From the NCBI GenBank assembly GCA_009760885.1, contig CM019713.1, positions 10,473,274 through 10,537,273 on the forward strand: 64,000 nucleotides of DNA, written 5' to 3'. This stretch comes from Achatina immaculata. Taxonomy: Eukaryota; Mollusca; Gastropoda; Stylommatophora; Achatinidae. Made by a program: the position numbers and the translations under genes. Below are positions 20,964 to 32,347 of this stretch, piece after piece. Below the pieces are notes generated by a model, which saw only the letters and a list, made by a program, of their open reading frames with translations, searched no databases and was not told the DNA's origin. The stretch's first letter is position 1. Each line of letters opens with the position of its first letter.

Positions 20964-22022
20964 CGCGCAGCTTCTCTGAAACATGAGGAAATATTCTGCC
21001 ACCAGCCACCAAACACATACACACACAGTCATACACACTGTTGAAGAAACAAACATTCTACCAGTAGCCAAACCACACATACAAACATTCTAGTCCTGTA
21101 ACAAATGGGCCTTCATTAGTCACAATACACAGATGCATACAGAAAACTTCTTTTAATCCTTAAGGAAGACGTTTTTCAGCCTTTTTATTACCCTAATGAA
21201 CAAGAACTTTGTTACAAGGCCTAAACTGCTTATACAAAGTGCTGATACATATTTATCATATATATCATTTTGTTTAAAATTTTATGTCATTTGATACTCT
21301 AAAGCTTAAAATAGCTCCCAAAATGTGAATAAAGTACGGAATAAAATTGTGACAAAAAAATATTGACAGTAAGCAGTACACAGATAGAAGGGGTGAAAAA
21401 ACTAATGGAATACTGGAGAAAAAATTGATATTTTTTTAATGAAAAAATATAATCATTTTTTGCACATTATATTCAAATATGAAGTCAGTCTGACCAATAA
21501 TAATGAAATGACAAAAAGTTTTACATTGTCGCACTCGCAGTAAAATCGTTAGGAAAAAAAAAAAAAGAAAACCGTCTTTCAAAACATAAAAACACTTCAG
21601 CTTGACGTCAGTGACGTTATAAAAATTAATAAAACAAAGCAAATCATTTATGCACTGAGTTCTACACTGAAAATTCGGAGGAATTATTTCATGATTACGT
21701 CCGATGACAAAATGTCAGATTACAGTTAAAAATGTAGTAGCTTACTATGGTCTCTGCTGGCGAGAGGAATAATTTCTCCATTTCTGAAAGCATAATTGTC
21801 ACATTTTCATTATCTAATACTTGGGTTTTACTTGTCTTTTAATGATCTGATATCACAGTTTGTATTTTTACTGATTTTCTGTGATTTCAGGATCCATTTG
21901 CTTGGCGAAGAAAAAACAAACAAATCATGGGCTTTGTTTTGACAGGTACATTGTCATATAATTATCCCTATATTTCCTAATTCTCCAGAAAGTTCTTCAG
22001 TTAAATCTAAATGTTCTTCTTT
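20964..22022. other. Unassigned AT-rich DNA
   Basis: No coding signal. Poly-A/T runs at 21427 and 21553. Confidence 0.5.
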
Positions 22023-22034
22023 AGATAGTCTTGG

Positions 22035-22392
22035 AAAATACTCGGCATCAAGTGGAACGAATTCAAGAACAATGCAGAGATAAGACGGATGAGCGAACAA
22101 CAACGAGTCTCAAGGGTGATCAAGAAAAGGAGATGGACATATGTTGGTCACCTGATGAGATGAAACGATCAGTGAATCCCAAAACAAGCTTTCAGGTTAA
22201 ACACAACAGGCCAAAGAAAAAGGGGCCAACAACGGGAAACTAACGAGGACATTGTTAAGAGAGGCCAAATTAACAGGCATAAAATCCCCTGATGAGATTG
22301 AAAAGCTCGCTGAAAACAGGAAAAATTGGCGAACTACCTTGAGAGCCTTATGTGACGTTTAACGGCACGGGAAGGATATAAGATATAAGATA
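22035..22392 (+). mobile_element. Family B LINE copy B3, 5'-truncated
   Basis: Same region as B2: RWTYVGHLM, a degraded RGRPRETLKRTLLREAK, PDEIEKLAENRKNWRTTLR and ALCDV before TAA, then the GGATATAAGATATAAG 3' repeat. Frameshifted in the middle. A perfect 12-bp TSD, agatagtcttgg, lies at 22023-22034 and 22393-22404. Confidence 0.88.
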
Positions 22393-22404
22393 AGATAGTC
22401 TTGG

Positions 22405-22765
22405 CTGTCATCTGATGACTTCTCATGCTTACATTCCTCTTCGTCACTTGATTTCAGACCAGTTTAAAATTCTCAATCCAAATTTGATTACGTATTAGTA
22501 AAATATAAAGTAGACACTCGGACTTTGAACAAACAGTAACCAATCCAAGATGGCGGCTGTGACTTCTTTTGTTTACGTTTTTTTCACATGATATTTTAAC
22601 TGTAAAATCATATGCAACATTTTTTTCTGCGTGAAAAGTAACATTGAGACTTTCTTTGATAAATAAGTGTTTATAATATTAACAATTAAAGAATACTAAT
22701 TTTGTATCACCACAACCATCAGACGCTAGTGTCCGGAATTCGGTGTCCGTGTTTTTTTAAATAAT
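22405..22765. other. Unassigned DNA
   Basis: No feature recognised; ends at the satellite that follows. Confidence 0.4.
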
Positions 22766-23442
22766 AATACAATTTGTCACAAGTCCCTTCTCCCACACAA
22801 TCTTCCTGCTAAATAAACATATGTTTTGTCATTAGTCACTTCTTCCACATAACAACCTGTCTGTTAAATAAACATATGTTTTGTCACAAGCCATTTCTTC
22901 CACACAATCTTTCTGCTAAACAAACAAAAGTTTTGTCACAAGTCATTTCTTCCACACAACAATCTTTCCATTAAATAAACATGTTTTGTCACTAGTCACT
23001 TCTTCCACACAACAACTTTTCTATTAAATAAACATGTTTTGTCACTAGTCACTTCTTCCACACAACAACTCTTCTATTAAATAAACATGTTTTGTCATTA
23101 GTCACTTCTTCCACACAACAACCTTTGTATTAAATAAACATATTTTGTCACTAGCCACTACTTCCACATAACAACCTTTCTATTAAATAAACATATATTT
23201 TGTCACTAGTCACTTTTTCCACACAACAACCCTTCTGTTAAATACATATATTTTTTTTGTTAAAGGCACTTTCCAACACAATCTTTCTGTTAAATAAACA
23301 TATGTTTCCCCCTAGTCACTTCTTCCAGACAATCTGTCTGTTAAATAAACATATATTTTGTCACAAGCCACTTCTTCCACACAATCGTTATGTTAAATAA
23401 ACACATGTTTTATCACTGGCCACTTCTCCTACACAGCAACCC
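22766..23442. repeat. 53-59-bp satellite (about 12 units)
   Basis: Each unit contains TTTTGTCACTAGTCACTTC, then TTCCACACAACAACC and TTAAATAAACATATG. Unit length varies (53 bp between 22981 and 23034). Edge units are more diverged. Confidence 0.93.
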
Positions 23443-23825
23443 TAAATGAGATTAACTACTTACAAATAATCAAACACATTCAGTGTAAAGTAAAAAAAAA
23501 ATAAATAGAAAGACTCAGTAACATCATCTTGAAACATCGCCCACAAAAAACCCCTCATCAAGCCAAAATTTGGGGACTCAAGGGTCAGACAGAAAGCCAT
23601 TTGATATCAGCTGTAACTGGTTAAGGCGCGTGGGTGTATGTGGGTGTGTGTGGGTAAAATCCTGGCCTGAGGTTTTCCATCGATATCATACCGTCCACTT
23701 GATTGGCGAAAAGGGCGAATGAACCCGAGTCAATGAGGTGGGGGGGGGGGTGGAGGTGGGGGGAGATAAAGAAATAGTTCATTTTTTATGTTCTCATGAG
23801 ACGATCCACAACTGTCATCACTACG

Positions 23826-23865
<40 letters not shown>

Positions 23866-23952
23866 GCTTACAAAAAGGATGCAGTAATTCTGTCAATACG
23901 TTGCAATCTTCTCCACCAATGTTCAAAAGTTCAAAATCAGACCCCGGCATCA
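23443..23952. other. Unassigned DNA with G run and (ATC)n
   Basis: G-rich run at 23739-23763 and an ATC/CAT repeat at 23826-23864. No gene recognised. Confidence 0.6.
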
Positions 23953-23961
23953 TTGCATTCA

Positions 23962-24262
23962 CGTCAGTCAGTCAGTCAGTCAGTCATTTGCATGTCCCTT
24001 TCAGAACTTTGCCTCCCTAACACCACTCCTGTAGGCCTCTCGGTTGTAAGCAAGATGCCCTACTGCTGATGCATCCATTCTCAGATTATCAACGATGTCT
24101 TGCAGCCATCTTCGCCTTGGTCTTCCTCTCTTTCTTTTCCCCACTATGTACCCTTCCAAGACGGTCTTCTCTAGACTATCATGACGTGTAATGTGTCCAA
24201 AATATTTCAGTTTTCTCTGTTTAATCCTCTTTTACTAGCCAGCCTTCTTCAGTATTAAGTTC
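23962..24262 (-). mobile_element. Family A LINE copy A3, 5'-truncated
   Basis: Minus copy of the 3' 300 bp with a (CTGA)n-type tail (gtcagtcagtcagtcagtca at the left end). A perfect 9-bp TSD, ttgcattca, lies at 23953-23961 and 24263-24271. The frame of the protein tail is broken by point changes. Confidence 0.9.
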
Positions 24263-24536
24263 TTGCATTCAGGCACAACCCCATATATGCCCGCCGCATG
24301 CCGTAGCATCATCCGAAAGTATGTTCCCTAATAGCACTCATCAAGTATTGGACCTTTACGATGCGCTTTCTGCCGCATATTTCCAGTAATGTGATAATAA
24401 TTAAAGTTTCAGAAAGTGAAAATAGTTAGAAAACATGAATACAGTCGTGCTATATTTTTTAATGTGTGGATAATAACTTGAAAACAATATTTTTCTTAAA
24501 GTTATGTTTTACTGTTGTCCGTAATGTGTATATTAT

Positions 24537-25378
24537 ACATTCATTCACTCAGCTTTCCGAGCCATTGCTGTTCATTGCTGCAGATAAGACCTGTCTCCAT
24601 TCCTCTCTTGTTCTTAGTCTTCTCCTGCCAACTGTCCACTCCCGGGGCTCGTAAGTCTTCTTCCAGGTTGTCACGCCACCCTTGTCTCGGTCTGCCTCTT
24701 GGTTTGTCTGTATAAAGTCTGTCTATTCTCATCCATCCTCTTTAATTGTCCAAGCCATCTCAGTCTGTTGTTTCTTCATAATGGTACAATAAGTTATAAA
24801 TGGGGACTGAAATAACGACTGGACTTCTTTGTTATTTCTAATTTTTTTTTCCATTCTTGAGATATAGGATCTCTAATCGGTCCAAAGATTCTTATTAAGA
24901 TATATTCTCAAAGACCTGTAGCTGTGCTTCATCTTGTTTTGTAGTGCTCTGTGTTTCTGAGCCATAGAAGACAGCTGGTCTAATCTGTGCCTTGTATATG
25001 TTTAGTTTGATGTGGGACAGGATTTTTTTGTTGCAACAAGTATCTAAGGAAGGAAATAAGTGTTGTCTCCTGCTTGTATCCTAGCCCTAGTTTCATCTCT
25101 TACCATGTTGGAGCTATTGAATATTGCCCTCAGGTTGTGAATCAGTTCTTTTAATCTTGTTACTTTATGTTTGTATCTGATTTTTTTGTTTGTCATTTTT
25201 TTTGTCTTGCTATGCTCATGTGTTTAAGTTTCTCATAATTTATCTTTAGCCCCACTTGTTCTGCTTGTTCTTGCAGATGTCTGAAGACTTCTGTGGCCTC
25301 TTGTAAAGTTTCTCCTTCAATATCTATATCATCTTCATATCCTAATATTCTCCTTCTGTCATTGATGAGATTTCTTTA
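24537..25378 (-). mobile_element. Family H LINE fragment with degenerate YADD
   Basis: Minus strand from 25378: NDRRRILGYEDDIDIEGETL (catalytic box, YEDD instead of YADD), LQEQAEQVGLKINYEKLK, then IFGPIRDPISQEWK, RLRWLGQLKRMDENR and a TKRQTETRVA-like tail. Several stops are present. It runs from the RT palm to the C terminus, with a short (TTCA)n-type 3' end at 24537-24552. No TSD was found; the right border is a (TC)n run. Confidence 0.75.
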
Positions 25379-25411
25379 TTTCTCTCTCTCTCTCTCCTCT
25401 CTCTCTCTCTG
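25379..25411. repeat. (TC)n microsatellite
   Basis: Between families H and F. Confidence 0.9.
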
Positions 25412-26000
25412 AACCTTAAGTGCCCAGGGCACATGGGCCTTCCGCAAGGGTTTTCCACAAATGCCTGTCCTTTGCCTTTTTTTCTGCTCTTGCCCAGGTG
25501 AGCCTTCTATTGCTCAACATTCTTTCTGTTGTTCTTCACAATGTTCTCTTTTGGTCTACCCTTACTTCTGTTCCCCTGTGGTGTCCATCTTAGTGCTATT
25601 TTTGGTAGTGTGTTCTTTATTTATTGTTCTTAAAATTTTTTCTAGGACTAGACTGAATAGCACTGGGGACAGGGTATCTCCATACTTCAGGCCTGTTCTT
25701 ATTTGGAACGGTTTTGATTTACTTCCTTTAAATAACACCATATTTTCTGTTTCCTCCATACATTGTTTATTTATGCTGATGTATTTCTTAGGTATCCCAG
25801 ACTCCTTTATATTCCAGGGGCTATTTCTATGTATACTCTCATGTGTCTTTTTTGAAGTTTATGAATATGCTATCTATTTATTTTCCATAATCCCAACTTT
25901 TCTCGGCTTTCTGTCCCAAGAAGAATATGTGGTCTATTATAGACTTGTTATTTCTGAACCCAGCGTGGTAATCTCATAACCGCTTACATATTTGTGTATT
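25412..26000 (-). mobile_element. Family F LINE copy F1 with an internal deletion
   Basis: 25412-25600 is the 3' end shared with 29384-29580 and 39196-39379 ('gcccagggcacatggg', 'ttccacaaatgcctgtcc'). From about 25606 the minus strand instead encodes reverse-transcriptase blocks: GLKYGDTLSPVLFSLVLEKI (position of the GxxQG box), EETENMVLF upstream and AGFRNNKSIIDHIFFLGQKA further upstream. The catalytic and thumb segments that F2 retains are missing, so RT and tail are joined by deletion. Confidence 0.7.
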
Positions 26001-26009
26001 ATGCTTGTA

Positions 26010-26112
26010 TTAAGCTGCTGCTTGTTGGAGAAAGTTGAGAGATACGGGGCCAGAATATGAGGGCGAGATAAGTGCGCAGTTCTTCACGCTTGGGGAAATA
26101 AAGTTAGTTCAT
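26010..26112 (+). mobile_element. Family D-like LINE 3' end D3
   Basis: 'ggccagaatatgagggcgag' and 'gtgcgcagttcttcacgct', then 'gaaataaagttagttcattc', matches the 3' end at 39100-39180 and, inverted, 46079-46145. Only the 3' terminus is present. Confidence 0.6.
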
Positions 26113-26114
26113 TC

Positions 26115-26408
26115 TTCCAAGTTCTTCTTCTCCTTCTTTTCTTCATCTTCCTCCTCCTCCTTCTTCTTCTTCTCCTCCCTTTCTTCTTCTTCCGCTCCTC
26201 CTTTTCCTCCTCCTTCTTCTTCCTTTTCCTCCTCATCCTCCTCCTCCCCTCCTCCTTCATCCTCCTCCTCCCCCTTTTTCTTCTTCCTTCTCCTCTCCTT
26301 CATCTTTTTCTCCTCCTTCTCCCCTCCTCCTTCTCCTCATCCTTCTTCTTCCTCCATCTTCTTTATTTTCATCCTCATCCTTCTTCTTCTTCTCTTCCTC
26401 CTCCTCTA
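26115..26408. repeat. Polypyrimidine TTC/TCC tract
   Basis: About 290 bp of almost pure C/T in TCC and TTC triplets; plus frames read poly-Ser/Pro, minus frames poly-Glu/Lys/Gly. Low complexity. Confidence 0.95.
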
Positions 26409-26414
26409 AGTTTG

Positions 26415-26984
26415 TTCAGAGAATTCTATCGCACAATGCTCCGCCTTACTTGTGGTCAGTGTTTACGTATAATACTAAACATAGCCAGCATTTAAAAAAC
26501 TGTCTTCTTCCTAAACCCAGGATTGATCTGTACAAGAAAAGCCTTGCATACTCTGCAGTACAGCTCTGGAACACCCTCCCCTACCATTTAAAATCCATTG
26601 GTAATACTTCATCCTTGAACTCAAACCTGTTTCATTATTTACTTGCTTGTAATTATATGCCTCCATAAAATAACCAGCACTCTCTCAACACGTGACTCGC
26701 CAAACATCAAGTACTAAAATGACATAGTTAGAAACAACTTGTTAGATATTGTTAGAAATTATTTTAATGTCTGTTAAAAGACATATGTTAGAAGATCTGT
26801 ATTTACAATGTATTTTTATTTATGTATATGTCTGCGTATGTATGTGAGCGTGAGTGCTATTTTATTACGTTAATTACTTCTTCTCTTTTACTTTGAATGT
26901 AGTAGTTAAATCTTACACTCTTTTGATGTTTTTTTCCTAATTTAATTTGTATATTTGTACTAAATCAAGTGTGTGGGAAGAACG
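26415..26984 (+). mobile_element. Family D-like LINE C-terminus and 3' UTR (D4)
   Basis: Encodes LPKPRIDLYKKSLAYSAVQL and WNTLPYHLKSIGNTSSLNSN, then YLLACNYMPP and a TAA at 26666-26668: the conserved CR1/L2-type C-terminal block, close to LPKPRLDLYKKSVTYSATHL of the main D copy. The following 315 bp is 3' UTR, cut at 'gtgtgtgggaag' by family K. Confidence 0.8.
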
Positions 26985-27370
26985 AAGGCTGGCGGTAAGG
27001 AATCTCCAGTTCCCCTCGCTCCCTTGCCTTGATGGTGCACTCAGCCTGGCTGTGTCCTGTCACTGTCGTATGTTATCTTCCCATCTACATCTCTGTCTTC
27101 CTCTTTTTTTTAAATTTCCACCGTCCCTTCTAATATGGTTTTCAGTATATCAAATTTCTAATGCCAAAGTATTTTTTCCGTGATCTTTATTTCTTTGAGA
27201 AGTTCATATTGCAACTGAAATTGTTCTAAAACTTCTGTATTTGTTTTTTTTTTTTCATTTTTCATGTTATATGACCTATTTTTCTGTAGAACTACATTTC
27301 TGCTGGATTAACCTTTCTCTCCAGCTTTTTGTTTAGAGTCCAGGTTTCCGCTACGTACAGTAAAACAGTG
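26985..27370 (-). mobile_element. Family K LINE 3' fragment K1
   Basis: Minus strand reads ETWTLNKKLERKVN, FYRKIGHIT, TEVLEQFQLQYELLKEI and RGRQRCRWEDNIRQ, then a GSEGNWRFLTAS-like end; many stops. The same 3' end occurs at 52533-52715. Confidence 0.65.
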
Positions 27371-27461
27371 AAGATGTAGCTTGTAACAAATATTTACCAA
27401 AAAATTCTGGGCTTTTGAGGTTTATATAGAGTGAAATATTTACTTCCAGTATCTCTAGGCT

Positions 27462-27592
27462 GATCGTTGATGATCTGCAAAATGGATGCATCAGCAGCAG
27501 GCCTTCTTGCTCACAACCGAGAGGCCTACAGGAGAGCTGTCAGGGAGGCAAAGTTCCGCAAGGGACATGCAAATGAATGACTGAAATGAATG
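27462..27592 (+). mobile_element. Family A LINE copy A4, 131-bp tail-only insertion
   Basis: Only the last ~110 bp of the family plus a mixed ATGA/CTGA tail. A perfect 11-bp TSD, atctctaggct, lies at 27451-27461 and 27593-27603. Encodes only the final GLLAHNREAYRRAVREAK-like residues. Confidence 0.92.
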
Positions 27593-27639
27593 ATCTCTAG
27601 GCTACAATTTTTTATAAATAGGAAACTACGAGGTTTTGG

Positions 27640-27840
27640 TACGGTAAAGTAAGAGAACAAATATTGTAGGATTAAACCTCGAAAAAATCGTAGACAAAGC
27701 ACTTTAGTGAGACGTGAGAGAAAGAAAAATCACAAGAGAATTACCTGGGATTCGAACACGGACTCCGGTAGGACGAGCAGCCGTCTAGCCACGAGAGAAC
27801 AGCGTACTATCGACTTAGCCACGGTTTGTGTACAGTGAGA
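27640..27840 (-). mobile_element. SINE type 3
   Basis: Minus strand starts 'ccgtggctaagtcgatag' (A box), with 'ggctgctcgtcctacc' and 'gttcgaatcccagg' (B box), and ends near 'tcgaggtttaatcc'. Partners at 37245-37385 (plus) and about 10040-10140 (minus). Confidence 0.6.
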
Positions 27841-28214
27841 GATCCTTTCAGCAAGTTCACCATTCCTTTGATTATCACTCTGACAGAAATATATCCCTGT
27901 CTCCATTCTATAAGCTTTCTGTTCGTTTTTGTTTGTGTTTCTTCGATTTTCTTCTTAACAGTAAGGCTTTTTTTTTTTTTTTGGTTCATTTGATTTTTTT
28001 CATGTCAGCAGAAAGTCTGTCTTTTTTTTCCTAAAAAAGATTTTGTTTCGTTTTGTTTTGTTTGTATTTCTAAGCAACAACAGTGTCAGCCCTCTTCTGT
28101 TTATTCTTAATAAGCTTTGGACAGCAGCGGTGACCTTTTCTCTGTATCGATTTCTGACAAAATAGGACATTTTTTTTATTGCATTTGACGTTGTTAAAAC
28201 AGGCATGGTGACCA
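27841..28214. other. Unassigned T-rich DNA
   Basis: T runs at 27969-27982 and 28023-28030. No gene recognised. Confidence 0.4.
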
Positions 28215-29275
28215 GGTCACTCTGTATATAGCCAATAACATCTTGACCACGTTGCTCTATATAAACAGCCAGTAACATTTTGATCGCGTTGCTCTATATA
28301 AATAGCCAGTAACATCTTGATCGCGTTGCTCTATATAAATAGCCAGTAATATCTTGATCACGTTACTCTATATAAATAGCCAGTAACATCTTGACTACGT
28401 TGCTCCATATAAATAGCCAGTAACATCTTGACCGCGTTGCTCTATATAAATAGCAAGTAATATCTTGATCACGTTCATTCATTCATTTGCATGTCCCTTG
28501 CGGAACTTTGCCTCCCAAACAGCACTCCTGTAGGCCTCTCGGTTGTGAGCAAGATGGCCTGCTGCTGTTGCATCCATTTCCAGATCGTCAACGATGTCTT
28601 GCAGCCATCTTCGTCTTGGTCTTCCTCTTTTTCTTTTTCCCATTATGTATCCTTCCAATACGGTCTTCTCTAAATTATCATGACGTTTAATGTGTCCAAA
28701 ATATTTCAGTTTTCTCTCTTTAATCCTCTTCACTAGCCAGCCTTCTTCAATATTAAGCTCTTGTAGTATAGATATATTTGTTCTTTTTTGTGTCCACGAT
28801 ATTTGATCACGTTACTCTATATAAATAGCCAATAACATCTTGACTACGTTGCTATATATAAATAGCCATAACATCTTGACTACGTTCTTCTATATAAATA
28901 GCCAGTAATATCTTGATCACGTTACTCTATATAAATAGCCAGTAACATCTCGACTACGTTGTTATGTATAAATAGCCAGTAACATCTTGACCACGTTGTT
29001 CTTATATATAACCAGTGATATATTGACTGCGTTGCTCTTTATACAGAAAGTGACATCTTGTCTACTTTGTTCTATATAGTGACATCTTGACCACGTTGCT
29101 CTATATAAATAGCCAGGGACTTCTAGTCCGAGTTGTTCTTATATGTAGCCAGTGACATACTGGCCGCGTTGCTCTATATATAGCCGGCGATAACTTTACC
29201 ACGTTGGTCTATATATAGCCAGTGACATCTTGACCACTTTCTTCTATATACAGAGAATGAAGTCTTGACAAAGTT

Positions 29276-29280
<5 letters not shown>
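28215..29280. repeat. 37-bp satellite, interrupted by family A copy A5
   Basis: Units such as AGTAACATCTTGATCGCG plus TTGCTCTATATAAATAGCC recur every ~37 bp at 28215-28475 and 28803-29280, and again at 29995-30225 after a second interruption. Units are alternately GATC- or GACC-containing. Later units degrade into TATATA-rich versions. Confidence 0.93.
28476..28802 (-). mobile_element. Family A LINE copy A5 inside the 37-bp satellite
   Basis: Minus copy with 84 intact codons (28733-28479): RIKERKLKYFGHIKRHDNL, GYIMGKRKRGRPRRRW, DLEMDATAAGHLAHNREAYR, AVWEAKFRKGHANE and stop. (ATGA)n tail at the left. A perfect 11-bp TSD, ttgatcacgtt, lies at 28465-28475 and 28803-28813 and is part of a satellite unit. 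Among the best-preserved A tails. Confidence 0.95.

Positions 29281-29316
<36 letters not shown>
29279..29316. repeat. (TA)n microsatellite followed by (GA)n
   Basis: TA repeats, then AG repeats to about 29338. Confidence 0.95.
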
Positions 29317-29317
<1 letters not shown>

Positions 29318-29383
29318 TAGAGAGAGAGAGAGAGAGAGAATGAAATCTTGACCACCTTTGCATATATATGCAAATATATATAT

Positions 29384-29892
29384 ATATCTGAACCTTAAGT
29401 GCCAGGGCACATGGGGCCTACAAGGGTTTTCCACAAATGCCTGTCCTTTTCCTTTTTTTCTGCTCTTGCCCAAGTGAGCTCTCTATTGCTCAACATCCTT
29501 TCTGTTGTTCTTCTCCATGTCTCTTTTAGTCTACCCTTACTTCTGTTCCCTGTGATGTCTATCTCAGTGCTATTTTTGGTAGTGAGTTGTCAGTCATTCG
29601 GAGCACATGTCTCAACCATCGCCAGCGTCTTTCCTCAATAATTGCTGTCAGTGGCTTCATCTGCATTTCTGCCAACAAGATGTTATTTCTTATGATGCTG
29701 AGCCAAAATATCTTTCTAATTCTTCGTTAACATTTAGTCTGGAAAGAATTCAACTTGTTTTCTATGGTTTTGGTGATTTTCCAGCATTCACTTCCATAGA
29801 GTAGTAATCCTAGAACATTACTCTTAAATATCCTGATTTTCGTATTTATTCTTAGTTTTTTAGATTTCCATATAGTCTGCAGCACTACAAAA

Positions 29893-29898
<6 letters not shown>
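29384..29898 (-). mobile_element. Family F LINE copy F2
   Basis: Minus strand from 29898: LRINTKIRIFKSNVLGLLLY, GSECWKITKTIENKLNSFQT, KC, then degraded tail blocks to the 3' end shared with F1 and F3. Both borders are (TA)n runs, 29385-29397 and 29899-29935, suggesting insertion into TA-rich satellite units; no distinct TSD can be defined there. Confidence 0.75.
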
Positions 29899-29946
<48 letters not shown>

Positions 29947-29950
29947 TATA
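29899..29950. repeat. (TA)n-(CA)n microsatellite
   Basis: TA repeats followed by CACACA. Confidence 0.95.
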
Positions 29951-29984
29951 TTTATAAACTTTGTCAAGATGTCATTCTCTATAT

Positions 29985-30230
29985 ATATGAGAGAGAGAGA
30001 GAGAGAGAATGACATCTTGACTGCGTTGCTCTATATAGAAAGTAATATCTTGACTACTTTGCTCTATATATAGAGAATGACATCTTGACCACATTGCTCT
30101 ATATATAGAGAATGACATCTTGGTCGCGTTTCTCTATTATCTTGACTACTTTGCTCTATATATAACCAGTGACAATTTGACCACGTTGCTCTATATATAT
30201 AACCAGGGACATTTTGACATATTGAATGTT
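29985..30230. repeat. Continuation of the 37-bp satellite
   Basis: Units 'gacatcttgaccac' and 'ttgctctatatata' with shortened spacing, plus a (GA)n patch at 29988-30008. Confidence 0.85.
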
Positions 30231-30393
30231 ATCTGGGAACTGTGCTCAGCGTATAACATAGTTTGTGTTCTGCTTTTAGCCTAAAGATAAGGTAAAGATC
30301 AACCACGCCCATTTCGCTGAGGCATATACTGGGGTGGGGGGAGGGGGACGGGAAGGAGGGGTTTGCTTTCCCGATTTTTCTTGTCTACCCACT

Positions 30394-30643
30394 CATTCAT
30401 TCATTTGCATGTCCCGTGCGGAACTTTGCCTCCCAAACAGCACTCCTGTAGGACTCTCGGCTGTGAGCAAGATGGCCTGCTGCTGCTGCGTCCATTTGCA
30501 GATCGTCAACGATGTCTTGCAGCCATCTTCGTTTTGGTCTTCCTCTTTTTCTTTTTCCCATTATGTATCCTTCCAATATGGTCTTCTCTAAATTATCATG
30601 ACGTTTAATGTGTCCAAAATATTTAAGTTTTCTCTCTTTAATC
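30394..30643 (-). mobile_element. Family A LINE copy A6
   Basis: Minus copy with an 84-codon open tail (30651-30397): GRIKERKLKYFGHIKRHDNL, YIMGKRKRGRPKRRWLQDI, AAAGHLAHSRESYRSAVWEA, FRTGHANE. (ATGA)n tail. A perfect 9-bp TSD, ctacccact, lies at 30385-30393 and 30644-30652. Confidence 0.95.
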
Positions 30644-30652
30644 CTACCCACT

Positions 30653-31358
30653 AGAGAGAGATATAATAGAGGTCACGCTTGACCGTTTTATTTTCCCTTC
30701 CCCTTAAGTCCACGAAGAGCAAGGTACCTATTTTGTTTAAAACTTAGGTGAAGCGCTCATAAGACCGATCGGTTTCTTCTCCATGTCAGCGTGCCATATG
30801 AAGATTATTATCTGTTTTCTCCCACAGTTGAGGGCCGTCCTTATCTGTTCTTATTCTCAGGGACGCTCCTGTTTATTTCCACCTCTCCCGTCCTCCACGC
30901 CATCTCCACCGCGCAGCAGCCGTACTTCCCCCACCCCCCAAACCTAAAAGCAAATCAGCGCTGTTTTTTTTTTCGTCATTTTTTCTGATTGGATATAATA
31001 ATTCTTTTAAAAACCAAGCCAGTCATATTTTACTTTCTGTGAGGTCCTTCAGAATTACTGAGCCCGGCGATGTGTTTGTTATCTCATTAGAGCGTCTTTA
31101 AAAGCTGAACAGAAAGCAAGAACCAACAAAAAAAAATGTAATGAATTTAATAACTTTTCTGGCGGGGTTAAAATTTTACAGTATTTTTTCAGAGGATAAT
31201 TAGTTAAAGAAAAACAACGAAAAACAAAATGGAGAATATGAAGAGACAGGGAGAGAAGACCAAACAAAAAAAAAAAAATGGAAAAAAGCATTGTAAAAGA
31301 AGAAATAGTGAAATATTAAAATGCGTAACAGAACTTTCTTTCTATTTCTGATTTTTTG
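30653..31358. other. Unassigned DNA
   Basis: No gene or repeat recognised apart from A and T runs. Confidence 0.4.
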
Positions 31359-31364
31359 TTTGTG

Positions 31365-31396
<32 letters not shown>

Positions 31397-31450
31397 TGCA
31401 TGCGTGCGTGCGTGCGTGCGTGTGTGTGTGTGTGTTTGTTTGTTTGTTTT
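31359..31450. repeat. (TG)n/(CGTG)n microsatellite
   Basis: GT dinucleotides, then about ten TGCG/CGTG units, then GTTT units. Confidence 0.95.
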
Positions 31451-31527
31451 CAGCTGAGTGCAGTAAGTAAAGATGCAGAGAGGGTTATCGTAAAGAAAAT
31501 ACGCTAACACATATACATATACACAGA

Positions 31528-31757
31528 AAGTGCACTGGTCTCTCATGGCGAAGGTCGGGGGTTCGAATCCGGCCGGAGGCACCTCAGTCACCCGGTGTAG
31601 AAATGGCTACCCGACTTCTTCTGGAGTTGAGGAAGGAAAGGCGGCCAGGCGTGATACTGACCATATCACCTTCTAGTGTGCTGACAAGGTCAAGGAAAAT
31701 ATGGGCACTAACACCATATCCCTATGTCCTCTAAGGCATGATAGGATTACCTTTACA
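31528..31757 (+). mobile_element. SINE type 2, head-truncated
   Basis: Plus copy with B box 'gggttcgaatcc', core 'cacccggtgtagaaatggc', 'aaaggcggccaggcgtgata' and 3' end 'tctaaggcatgataggatta'. The A-box half is missing relative to 32735-32987. Confidence 0.8.
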
Positions 31758-31796
31758 TTTTTATCATACATTATGTTCTCTGCTGCCTGGCTTTGG

Positions 31797-32262
31797 TTAT
31801 CAAGCTTCTCTATCTTGCTCGATCCTTGCCGCTTCCGATCACCAGAAGTTGTTTTTTTTTCTTCTCACTATGCCACTTAGTCAATCCGCTGAGATATTTT
31901 TTCCCTTCTCTTGGCCTTCCTCTCTTCCCTTTTCTCTTTAATTTTCCAGTCATTAGCAAGATCTCTTTAATTCTTGTCTTCTCATGGCACGTCCACGCAA
32001 TTTTGTTCGTCTTTTTCTTTATACTTTTAACTTGTTTCTGTTGTCTGTTCTCTTCCATTCTTTCTACATTCTTTCAACCAGGGTAGTGTGTTCAGTTTCA
32101 AGACATTTATAATTCGCTGAGATTTAAATAAGCTGTTCAGTTCAGTGTTCTTTCTAGCTCTCCATTCTCCACTGTTGGTATCCTTTGTGGGCCCAGAGAT
32201 TCTTCTTAGGATCTTGTTCTCAAAGATCTGCAATTGTTGTTCATCTTCTTGCTCACCAAAAC
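31797..32262 (-). mobile_element. Family I LINE fragment
   Basis: Minus strand from 32262: EQQLQIFENKILRRISGPTK, SGEWRARKNTELNSLFKS, INVLKLNTLPWL, then further frames with ERMEENRQQKQVK. This is the block that follows the reverse transcriptase (normally ENKILRRIFGP, ..EWR, ..LRWAGH). The right border is a C/CA run. Confidence 0.75.
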
Positions 32263-32263
32263 C

Positions 32264-32288
32264 CCCCCCCACACACACACACACACAC

Positions 32289-32343
<55 letters not shown>
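32264..32343. repeat. C run, (CA)n and (TA)n compound microsatellite
   Basis: C run at 32263-32270, CA to 32290, then TA to 32343. Confidence 0.95.

Positions 32344-32347
<4 letters not shown>

Noticed and set aside
28465..28813. Treating the ttgatcacgtt repeat around A5 as mere satellite periodicity
   Set aside because: The unit containing it is cut at that point and resumes at the same bases after the insert, which is what a TSD predicts; I kept it as a TSD while noting the overlap with the unit.
31540..31590. tRNA gene suggested by gggttcgaatcc
   Set aside because: The B box continues into SINE type 2 sequence and no tRNA acceptor stem pairs around it. The same holds for 2600-2650, 14720-14790, 27740-27830, 57550-57605 and 61720-61790.
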